Origin: Hymenobacter tibetensis
GTDB taxonomy: Bacteria > Bacteroidota > Bacteroidia > Cytophagales > Hymenobacteraceae
Assembly: GCF_022827545.1 (NCBI RefSeq)
Contig: NZ_CP094669.1
Coordinates: forward strand, 4,519,001-4,583,000
Direction: 5' to 3'
Length of the DNA: 64,000 nt
Notes under the pieces: generated by a model
Told to the model about the DNA's origin: nothing
Database searches by the model: none
The model's input: the letters and a program-made list of their open reading frames with translations, nothing else
Position numbers and translations under genes: made by a program
In this document: piece after piece, positions 43,184-49,842 of the stretch
Position numbering within the stretch: position 1 is the first letter of the stretch
Layout of the letters: each line of letters begins with the position of its first letter

Positions 43184-43815
43184 ACAATAGCGGTGAGTTG
43201 TAATAGAATAGGAACAGGAACCGAAAATGAGTGGCGTTGTAGTAACCGCCCATACCCCGTCGGCATCTGTTAGTGCTCCGGCGGGTTTAGTGGTTGATTA
43301 CACCCCGCCATTTAGAAGTGGCTTGATTGTACTGTAAGCACTCCGCAGGGTTGCCTTTCTTGGAAATTCGTGCCACTGCTCTTACTTCTCTCGAAAGATG
43401 GTTTCTAGTGCAAGCCCATACAGCAGAACAGGCTTGTATAGCAGGTAGTCGAGAATAGTCCGTGCATGCTTGCACTAGTTGGCACTCACAAAGGTGCGAC
43501 GTTAGTGCACGTTGTTCTTTTGGTTCTTGGCACAAGTTGGCAAAGAAGCTACCTGTGTAACAGTGGTTGATTATTTCGCATTCTTTTCCAAAACGTACCG
43601 CTACGTACGTGCCTTCAATAAGGGCATTTCCCGGCTATCCAGGCGGATTTGTGGCAATCGAAAGCACGGGGTGAATAGCTGAATCAGACAATTGAAAAAG
43701 CCGTGGTATACATCCCGTTAAGTCTGTTTACTGAATGCATAGTCTACACTCTTTGCCGTGCATTCACTTATGTGTCATATATTTACCTTAATTAATACCA
43801 TGAAAGGGTGAAATT
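43184..43815. other. Intergenic region with nested inverted repeats
   Basis: 632 bp between the divergent esterase and acyltransferase genes. An 11-bp inverted repeat (CTAGTGCAAGC, 43405-43415, and its complement 43468-43478) encloses a second repeat, CAAGCC/GGCTTG. A TATATTTA box at 43778-43785, with TTTG at 43752-43755 (spacing 22), may be the acyltransferase promoter. No coding pattern was found. Confidence 0.4.
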
Positions 43816-44892
43816 ATGGCGTCCATCACTGCTACTTTAACAAGAAAACTTCATGCAACTAGCACTGCTATTTTCGACAAAACTGTTGGGGAAGGTCGAA
43901 TCAACTGGCCAGCTTTAGCGTTAGCTCGTTTTGTACTGGCTTTTATTGTTGCCGCTGCTCATATCTATGACTACACTACAGTCGATACCCCCCTTACCTT
44001 AATTAGAAGATTAGATGCTTTCCAGGCTATCCTCGGTTTTCTGCTGATAAGTGGCTTATCTATTGGTCATTCTATCCTTAAAAACGCTGAAGGGTATTAC
44101 ATAAGAAGAGCACAACGCATTTATCCAGTTTACCTCGTCTGTATTGCATTACATTATGCTGTCGTGCCCGAGCCTTTTACTTGGAACCTAATTACCAAGC
44201 TATTAGCTAACATATTTTTTCTCAACCAGGCCGTTACTGAAACCTCTTATATAGGCCCAGCCTGGACTTTAGCGTTGGAAGTGTGGCTATATGCACTAGC
44301 GCCTCTCTTTTTGAGGGCTTCCTATAAAACTATGCTCACTATAACTGCTGTGTCTTTCTTCAGCTACGTAGTCTATACTTGTTCAAGAACGCTGCTTGAT
44401 ACTCCTTATTACGCTGGAGTATCCTATGGACTTAATCTACTGTTTTTATCTTTTATCTGGACTGCAGGCTTTATGCTAGCTATTTTCAAGCATAAAACGA
44501 AAGCCATTTCCCTGATAGTAACACTAATTCTAGTTACACAATGGTTCTTAAATACAGCTATACAAATTGCCTATCGGATTAAGAACAACCAAGTGAACGA
44601 ATTATGGGAAAACGATGCGTTAGATTTCTTCATGAGGGCAATTTGCCTATTGTTTATCTATTATATGGTTGTTGGCAACAAGAAAATACCCACGTTTTCT
44701 CCTCTGAGCAGAAAGGTGGCTGATTTTCTAGGCAACATTTCTTACCCTTTGTACCTATCGAATTTTGCAGTATTAATTCTGTGTGAAAGATTTGCTATAA
44801 CTAATTGGATCGTTCTAACCTTCTGTTGCTTGCTTGTAGCCTCTCTGATCTACCAACTATTTGATTTTTACAGTAAAAAACGGACAGCATAG
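43816..44892 (+). CDS. Acyltransferase 3 family membrane protein
   Basis: A 358-residue integral membrane protein with about ten hydrophobic helices. The family signature of bacterial acyltransferase 3/OafA-type proteins is visible: INWPALALARFVLAFIVAAAH near the N-terminus, RRAQRIYPVYLVCI, IGPAWTLALEVWLYALAP, and LGNISYPLYLSNF near the C-terminus (counterparts of the RxxR, W-x-L-E and HxxP-type regions). These enzymes O-acylate surface glycans or lipids. Codon use is clearly AT-richer than in the neighbours (one 60-bp line in the gene is about 38% GC against about 53% in the esterase), which suggests recent acquisition. Confidence 0.85.
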   Translation: MASITATLTRKLHATSTAIFDKTVGEGRINWPALALARFVLAFIVAAAHIYDYTTVDTPLTLIRRLDAFQAILGFLLISGLSIGHSILKNAEGYYIRRAQRIYPVYLVCIALHYAVVPEPFTWNLITKLLANIFFLNQAVTETSYIGPAWTLALEVWLYALAPLFLRASYKTMLTITAVSFFSYVVYTCSRTLLDTPYYAGVSYGLNLLFLSFIWTAGFMLAIFKHKTKAISLIVTLILVTQWFLNTAIQIAYRIKNNQVNELWENDALDFFMRAICLLFIYYMVVGNKKIPTFSPLSRKVADFLGNISYPLYLSNFAVLILCERFAITNWIVLTFCCLLVASLIYQLFDFYSKKRTA

Positions 44893-45095
44893 CACACATC
44901 ATGCGCTTGCTTTCATCTTAGACGTTAAGAAGCATGCGTCAGTTTGAAAGCCTTGGTGCTTTTGCAGATGTGTTAGTTATGTCTTGGGTGGTTCCACTAC
45001 AGTAACCTTGCAAAAGCGACAGGTAGCTTAACAGTTATTTTTATCGACAACGGGCACGATACTGCCTATCAGCTACTAAGGAAGAATTCTATGCG

Positions 45096-45640
45096 TGCTT
45101 TGAACGAAGCACGCATGGGATACGCCTTTGCGTAGGCAACCCACCGGTGCGCGCAAAATCTGCTTGTACCTATTGACTAGTTTGGTGCATCTGCTCCCAG
45201 TCGGCATTGGCGAGCAGTGGTGTAGCTTTCCAGCTAGATTACGTGCCTAGCAACAACGGCTAATCGACGGTGTGTGCGGCTCCAAACGTGTCACTTGCTG
45301 GTTGGAACAACATCAAAAGCGGTACGCACACCCACAGGATCGGGCATGACGGCTAGCAGGCTTTAGATAGAGTATACCTGAGGTAACGCGGACTAAGTAG
45401 CCCGAAAGCAAGGCACCAATGACATATAGCCGGCGCAAACACCTGAATTTTAAGCCAATCCATGCAGGGAAGCAGGTTTCCTCGGCGGTGGCTTCGATCA
45501 GCACGTTCACCTCATGTCTATAGCCTGCCAAGGTTATTCTACTCTGGATTCAATAGGCAAAGGGCCCGCGTCATACTGCGGGCCGAACGGCATACCACCT
45601 TTCAGCGCGAATAACTGGCGCTTGCCCCTTCCCTATGTGG
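45096..45640 (-). pseudogene. Degraded second copy of the carboxylesterase gene (3' part)
   Basis: On the minus strand this stretch aligns base by base with the C-terminal part (about residues 260-443) of the esterase gene at 41852-43183. Example: the surviving frame 45313-45531 reads VLIEATAEETCF, LRRLYVIGALLSGYLVRVTSG and ILYLKPA, matching VLIGATAEETRFF, LRRLSFVGTLLSRLLVRVTSG and MIYLKPA in the intact copy. It has frameshifts and stops, no start and no N-terminal half with the catalytic Ser, so it cannot make an active enzyme. Edges are approximate. Confidence 0.85.
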
Positions 45641-45840
45641 CCTGATGAACGAAGCTGCTCTAGAAAAGCGTTTGCTTACCTCCTCCGTTAGCTAGCAATT
45701 GATAATCAGACGCAAATGGCTGATTATTTGCTGCAAGTGCATAGGCATTGAATAGTTATAGGTAGCTCCTACTAGAGAAGCATAGCCTGTTCCAGCACTT
45801 AATCTATCCATCAGTGTATACGACATCCAACGTTGCGCTT

Positions 45841-45848
45841 TACCTTTA
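45841..45848 (+). promoter_or_regulatory. -7 element 4 nt before the TetR gene
   Basis: TACCTTTA ends exactly 4 nt before the ATG at 45853, so transcription would start at or next to the start codon. Confidence 0.5.
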
Positions 45849-45852
45849 GGCC

Positions 45853-46383
45853 ATGAACCGCAAACAACTTATTGCTCAAGCTGCCTTGCAGCTGTTCGCG
45901 GAAAGAGGATTTGAGAATACCTCCACGGCGCTGATTGCAAAGGCGGCGGAAGTGTCGGAGGCGCTTATTTTCAAGCATTTCGGCAACAAAGACCATTTGC
46001 TCGACTATATTATTCGGAGCGGCTACAAGCGCATTATCGAGCAAGGCCGCGGACGCCTACCCGAGAAAGCGCCGCTAGAACTTATTTACCGTATCATCGA
46101 CCTGCCCTACACGCTAGTGCAGGAAGAACCGGCTTTCTGGAAGCTGCAAAACCGCCTGGTTGATGTTGCCGTGGCGCGTACCCAGCACGAACGGTTTATG
46201 CAACCACTGCCTGGTCTGCTGAGCACAGCCTTCCAGCAGCTAGGCTACCAAGAGCCCGACAAAGAAGCCCGACTCTTGATGCTATTGGTAGAGGTGCTAT
46301 GGAAGAGCCTCGCCACCCAAGACCACGGCGACATTCCCGAGATGTTGGCTTTCATTAAAACGAAGTATCAGCCCCAGACGTGA
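45853..46383 (+). CDS. TetR/AcrR family transcriptional regulator
   Basis: A 176-residue repressor-type protein. The N-terminal helix-turn-helix (about residues 5-50) is typical: RKQLIAQAALQLFAERGFE, TSTALIAKAAEVSEALIFKHF, GNKDHLL. The rest is a helical ligand-binding and dimerisation domain with no recognisable ligand class. It is followed by a strong hairpin, so it is transcribed alone. Its target could be in the accessory region just upstream, but no operator-like palindrome was recognised near it. Confidence 0.92.
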   Translation: MNRKQLIAQAALQLFAERGFENTSTALIAKAAEVSEALIFKHFGNKDHLLDYIIRSGYKRIIEQGRGRLPEKAPLELIYRIIDLPYTLVQEEPAFWKLQNRLVDVAVARTQHERFMQPLPGLLSTAFQQLGYQEPDKEARLLMLLVEVLWKSLATQDHGDIPEMLAFIKTKYQPQT

Positions 46384-46459
46384 AGAGTGAGGGCCCCGCA
46401 CCCTAGCGCGCTAGCGGTACTGCGCCATACATTTCCCAACTCACATGCAGTTTTGCCCT

Positions 46460-46507
46460 CCAAGGCGCCGATCCAGTTGCTCTCACGCTGCTGGTTCGGC
46501 GCCTTGG
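46460..46507. terminator. Hairpin terminator after tetR
   Basis: Arms 46460-46471 and 46496-46507 pair over 12 bp (CCAAGGCGCCGA and complement), with further pairing inside at CCAG/CTGG (46473-46476 and 46491-46494). Confidence 0.7.
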
Positions 46508-46796
46508 TCGTTTTGCATTTCAGTTGCCCCAGAGTTAGCGCTTGTTCATAGGGTCCGCCTTGCATATCATCACATTAAAAAGCTTACACTCGACAGTAAA
46601 TAATTATAAATATGCTATATTTGTTTGTTTTATGAATTCAACGATTGTGAGGCAACAATCATTTAAATAGCTGATATTATTGAATATATCTAAGTTTTTT
46701 TTTAGTTATACTAGTAATTACTTATTTTTGAAGCAGCCTGCATGATGCTATATCAGCTTGTTAGTTTATCCGCAGTCTTTATCCTGTCCAGTTTTC
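46508..46796. other. AT-rich leader region with a -7 promoter box
   Basis: 289 bp, strongly AT-rich between about 46565 and 46740. TATATTTG at 46616-46623 is an exact -7 match on the plus strand and would give a leader of about 170 nt for the gene at 46797. A small hairpin (GATTGT/ACAATC, 46643-46660) lies in that leader. No riboswitch class was recognised. Confidence 0.4.
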
Positions 46797-47210
46797 ATGT
46801 CATTAGTAGCTTATCGGTCGGAGTACCAGATTAAGGTGGATGTGGACTTGAACCGGGCCTTGTATCAGCGCTTTGAAGAACTGAGCTTGGCGGCTGAGTT
46901 ACCCTACTACCTAAGTGACTGGCAGCGGGCATTATCCGCCCTACAGCCCGGCTTCACTGTGTTGCTTGATTTACGCCGTACGCTGGGGCCCAATGTGCGG
47001 TTGATACCCACTTATCTGAGCCTGCATGAGCTGTGGCAGAAAAAAGGAGTGGGAGTAGTGGCTGAACTACACCCTAGCGTACCCAACATGCGGCAAATAA
47101 GCCGGGTTTTGCAGGAACAAACCAAGCTACCCACGCGGCAGTTTACCAACCGGACGGAAGCCGAAGCTTTTCTGGATGGCTTCCGGCTAGGCCTGGCGTA
47201 TCAAGCGTGA
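46797..47210 (+). CDS. Small conserved-looking protein, possibly STAS/SpoIIAA-like
   Basis: A 137-residue cytoplasmic protein. The ATG at 46797 is chosen over an upstream frame start because the extra 13 residues look like leader DNA. The pattern of alternating strands and helices (YQIKVDVDLNRALYQRFEEL, FTVLLDLRRTLGPNVRLIP, GVGVVAELHPSVPNM, LPTRQFTNRTEAEAFLDGF) resembles STAS/SpoIIAA-like folds, where an aspartate-containing strand DLRRT would be the central one. The family is not certain. The gene ends about 30 bp before the -7 box of the ferredoxin reductase gene, so it is probably separate. Confidence 0.6.
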   Translation: MSLVAYRSEYQIKVDVDLNRALYQRFEELSLAAELPYYLSDWQRALSALQPGFTVLLDLRRTLGPNVRLIPTYLSLHELWQKKGVGVVAELHPSVPNMRQISRVLQEQTKLPTRQFTNRTEAEAFLDGFRLGLAYQA

Positions 47211-47239
47211 AAGCCGGTGCGGGGTTGGGGTTGGCTGCT

Positions 47240-47247
47240 TATCTTTG
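47240..47247 (+). promoter_or_regulatory. -7 promoter element of the ferredoxin reductase gene
   Basis: TATCTTTG matches TAnnTTTG exactly; the start site would be near 47251 with a leader of about 90 nt. No convincing -33 element at 19-21 nt. Confidence 0.45.
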
Positions 47248-47340
47248 TAGCAGTATATACGGGTTGACCCAACGTTTTTGGGGGCATCCGTGTTACATAC
47301 GGGGCCCCGGCCACCGTTTGTTTGTTCTCACTTTTCGCTG

Positions 47341-48354
47341 ATGAATTCCATTTCCACCGATATCTGTATTATCGGGGCGGGCCCTGTAGGCCTGTTCGCC
47401 GTTTTTGAAGCCGGATTGCTGAAACTGCGCTGCCATGTAGTAGATGCCCTACCTCAGGTAGGTGGGCAGCTTTCCGAAATTTATCCTAAGAAGCCCATCT
47501 ACGACATCCCGGGCTTCCCCGACATTCTGGCCGGCGACCTAGTGCGCAATCTGATGCGCCAGATCGAGCCCTTCCACCCCACTTTCACGCTCGGTGAGCG
47601 GGTTGAGCGTTTCGCTAAGCTCGAAGATGGCTCGTTCCAGCTTTTCACCTCCGACGGCACCGAAATCCTGTGTAAAGCTATTGCCATTGCGGGCGGCCTG
47701 GGTTCGTTTGAGCCGCGCAAGCCAGCCATCGAGAGCTTAGAGAGCTTCGAGAGTGGCAAAGGTGTGTACTACATGGTGCGCGACCCCGAAACATTCCGCG
47801 ACCAACGCTTGGTTATTGCCGGCGGCGGCGACTCGGCCTTGGACTGGACTATTTTCCTGGCTGATGTAGCCAAGGAAGTAACGCTCGTGCACCGCGGCAC
47901 TACATTCCGGGGTGCTGCCGACTCGGCTGAGAAAGTGAAAGCCTTGCATGAAGCCGGCAAAGCGCGTTTGGTATTGAGCAGCAACGTCACGCATGTGCAT
48001 GGCAACGGCAAACTCAACTCGGTTACCATCACGGCCAACGATGGCACTGCCGAAACACTGGACGTCGACTCCTTCATCCCGCTCTTCGGCCTCACGCCCA
48101 AGCTCGGGCCGATCGAGGACTGGGGCCTAGAGCTGGAAGACAATGCTGTAAAGGTTAACACCGTAGATTACTCTACGTCTGTGCCCGGCATTTTTGCCAT
48201 TGGGGATATCAACACGTATCCTGGCAAGCTGAAGCTGATTTTGTGTGGCTTCCACGAGGCGGCTCTCATGTGTCAGGGTGCGTTCAAATACATCAACCCC
48301 GACAAAAAATACGTGCTTAAATATACCACCGTCAACGGGGTACCTACGCTTTAA
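47341..48354 (+). CDS. Ferredoxin-NADP reductase (thioredoxin-reductase-like type)
   Basis: A 337-residue flavoprotein. The FAD-binding motif IIGAGPVGL lies at about 10-18 and the NADPH-binding motif AGGGDSALDW at about 159-168, followed by the second FAD segment PGIFAIGDINTYPGKLKL. The redox CxxC pair of true thioredoxin reductases is missing at its usual place (the region reads AIAIAGGLGSFEPRKP), which marks the YumC/FNR2 type. It would move electrons between NADPH and ferredoxin. The 2Fe-2S ferredoxin gene begins 95 bp downstream, so enzyme and partner are encoded together. Confidence 0.92.
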   Translation: MNSISTDICIIGAGPVGLFAVFEAGLLKLRCHVVDALPQVGGQLSEIYPKKPIYDIPGFPDILAGDLVRNLMRQIEPFHPTFTLGERVERFAKLEDGSFQLFTSDGTEILCKAIAIAGGLGSFEPRKPAIESLESFESGKGVYYMVRDPETFRDQRLVIAGGGDSALDWTIFLADVAKEVTLVHRGTTFRGAADSAEKVKALHEAGKARLVLSSNVTHVHGNGKLNSVTITANDGTAETLDVDSFIPLFGLTPKLGPIEDWGLELEDNAVKVNTVDYSTSVPGIFAIGDINTYPGKLKLILCGFHEAALMCQGAFKYINPDKKYVLKYTTVNGVPTL

Positions 48355-48365
48355 TCGGTTGTTGG

Positions 48366-48425
48366 ATGGGAGTTGTCAGTTGCGGGTTCGTTCAACGAGC
48401 TATTTTCGCAGCCGACAACTCCCAT
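48366..48425. repeat. Inverted repeat between the reductase and ferredoxin genes
   Basis: ATGGGAGTTGTC (48366-48377) and its perfect complement (48414-48425) flank a 36-nt loop; the right arm is followed by TTT. The related string TTGACAAC recurs just after it. It could act as partial terminator or mRNA-stability element, or be a dispersed repeat. Confidence 0.55.
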
Positions 48426-48449
48426 TTAGCAATTGACAACTTAGAAAAC

Positions 48450-48776
48450 ATGACCGACGAAGTACGCGTGTACGTGGAGGAGGCCCCCGGCCAACGCACG
48501 GAAGTTGTAGGACCCACCGACATGGGGCTGAATCTGATGGAACTGTTGAAAGCCAGCGGCTACGATATCCAGGCTACTTGCGGAGGCATGGCCTTGTGCG
48601 GCACGTGCCACATAGAAGTGCTAGCGGGCCCCGACCTGGACGAGCCCGGCGACGACGAAATGGCCATGCTGGAAAGCCTGCCCATACTAAGCCCCGGCAG
48701 CCGCCTTTCCTGCCAGATCCGCATTACGGAGCGCATTGATGGGTTGGTATTGCGTTTGATGCCTCAAACAGCCTAG
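48450..48776 (+). CDS. 2Fe-2S ferredoxin (adrenodoxin type)
   Basis: A 108-residue electron-transfer protein. Cluster ligands are C44-x5-C50-x2-C53 and C88; the C-x5-C-x2-C spacing is that of adrenodoxin/Isc-type ferredoxins rather than the plant C-x4-C-x2-C type. The ATG at 48450 is used because the upstream frame runs through the inverted repeat. It is acidic in the region between cluster ligands (DLDEPGDDEMAMLE). It is probably the partner of the reductase encoded just upstream. Confidence 0.92.
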   Translation: MTDEVRVYVEEAPGQRTEVVGPTDMGLNLMELLKASGYDIQATCGGMALCGTCHIEVLAGPDLDEPGDDEMAMLESLPILSPGSRLSCQIRITERIDGLVLRLMPQTA

Positions 48777-48860
48777 CTCGGTATTCTCAACCGATACCGG
48801 GCATCATATGGCACAGGCACCTCTATGCGTTGCGCCTTACTTGCTGGTCGAACATTATGT

Positions 48861-48888
48861 ACCGCAGCCTGCCCGGCTGCGGTTTTTT
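48861..48888 (+). terminator. Rho-independent terminator after the ferredoxin gene
   Basis: Arms 48861-48869 and 48875-48883 pair over 9 bp around TGCCC and are followed by T6. Confidence 0.85.
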
Positions 48889-49127
48889 GTTTACGGTTAG
48901 TCTCCCTACCATTGTCGGCCAAGCGTAATGCCTCATACCTCAACTCGCTGCAATTCGGTGAGTGGAGTTTTTGCGCGAAGTAGATGCTATGGCAACGAAA
49001 GCACTTGAATTTTGCCGTCTGTACTTATGCAAATAGCTTTCAGCTTCCTTGTAGGTGGCGAGAAAGCCTAGACTTCTTTCTGTTGCGTACACGCCTGCGT
49101 AGCAGTTGCTTCTGCATGGTTTCTATA
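48889..49127. other. Intergenic stretch without a recognised feature
   Basis: With the two flanking hairpins this makes about 410 bp between ferredoxin and the basic-tail protein gene. No open frame or RNA pattern was recognised. Confidence 0.3.
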
Positions 49128-49170
49128 CAAACCAGAACGATCAGCTTCGTGAGCTGACCGTTCTGGTTTG
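49128..49170. terminator. Hairpin terminator
   Basis: Arms 49128-49146 and 49152-49170 pair over 19 bp with one mismatch (A40/C58 position) around a 5-nt loop; read on the minus strand it follows the gene at 49190 by about 20 bp. Confidence 0.8.
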
Positions 49171-49189
49171 CGAGCTTGTACCGTGCGGA

Positions 49190-49621
49190 CTACCGGCGGC
49201 GGGTGCTACGCTTTCTGGCAGTGGATTTAGCTTTGCTTTTGCTGCTCGCCGACCGGTGCACCGTCTTACGGCGGCTGGCACTGCTTCGGCGCGAAGAGGT
49301 GCGGTGGGGAGTTGCCACTGTAGGAGCGGCTAACACTTCCGGCACTTTGGTTTCTTCAACCAACTCGGGGCTGCGGGCTAGCATGGTGGCGGCGGCCTGT
49401 GTGGCGGCCGCTTCTTCCTGCGCAACGTGCTTGATAGCCGCAGCTTGCTTGCGCCGTACGGGCATCAGGAAATCGCGCTCTGCGCGTTCTTGAACGGAAA
49501 GGTTTTCTTCGCCAGGAAGGGAAGTCGGCGTAATGGAGGCGGCACTTTTGTCGCTTTGGGCTATTACCGGGGCACTACTTAACAGTAAACCGGCCAGCCC
49601 TATCATCAGTCGTATCTTCAT
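49190..49621 (-). CDS. Exported small protein with a highly basic C-terminal tail
   Basis: A 143-residue protein of unknown family. The ATG at 49621 starts a signal peptide (MKIRLMIGLAGLLLSSAPVI, then AQS). Residues about 40-85 include a charged helix (ENLSVQERAERDFLMPVRRK) and an Ala-rich helix. The last 35 or so residues are almost only Arg, Lys and Ser (RRSSASRRKTVHRSASSKSK), like histone H1 or an RNA/DNA-binding tail, but on an exported protein. It could bind anionic surface polymers. A TACCTTTG box at 49644-49651 (minus) serves as -7 element. Confidence 0.75.
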   Translation of the reverse strand: MKIRLMIGLAGLLLSSAPVIAQSDKSAASITPTSLPGEENLSVQERAERDFLMPVRRKQAAAIKHVAQEEAAATQAAATMLARSPELVEETKVPEVLAAPTVATPHRTSSRRSSASRRKTVHRSASSKSKAKSTARKRSTRRR

Positions 49622-49643
49622 AAGCGGTTTTCTAATGAGGGGG

Positions 49644-49651
49644 CAAAGGTA
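49644..49651 (-). promoter_or_regulatory. -7 promoter element of the basic-tail protein gene
   Basis: On the minus strand TACCTTTG matches TAnnTTTG exactly, 22 nt before the ATG. Confidence 0.5.
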
Positions 49652-49842
49652 CCTCCCGACACCCGCAAAGTCAAAGTTGCCCATAAAGTTGCGCCTTGCC
49701 ACTCAGATATTTGCTGCGAAAGCTCATCTGTGAGCAAGTCATGGGTAACCAGGGCAACCTTGATACGTACCCTTGACTTTCACATATTTAACTTAAAAAC
49801 ACAACTTACTGCAAGAGCTTCCGAGCGTAGCGTACCCACCAG

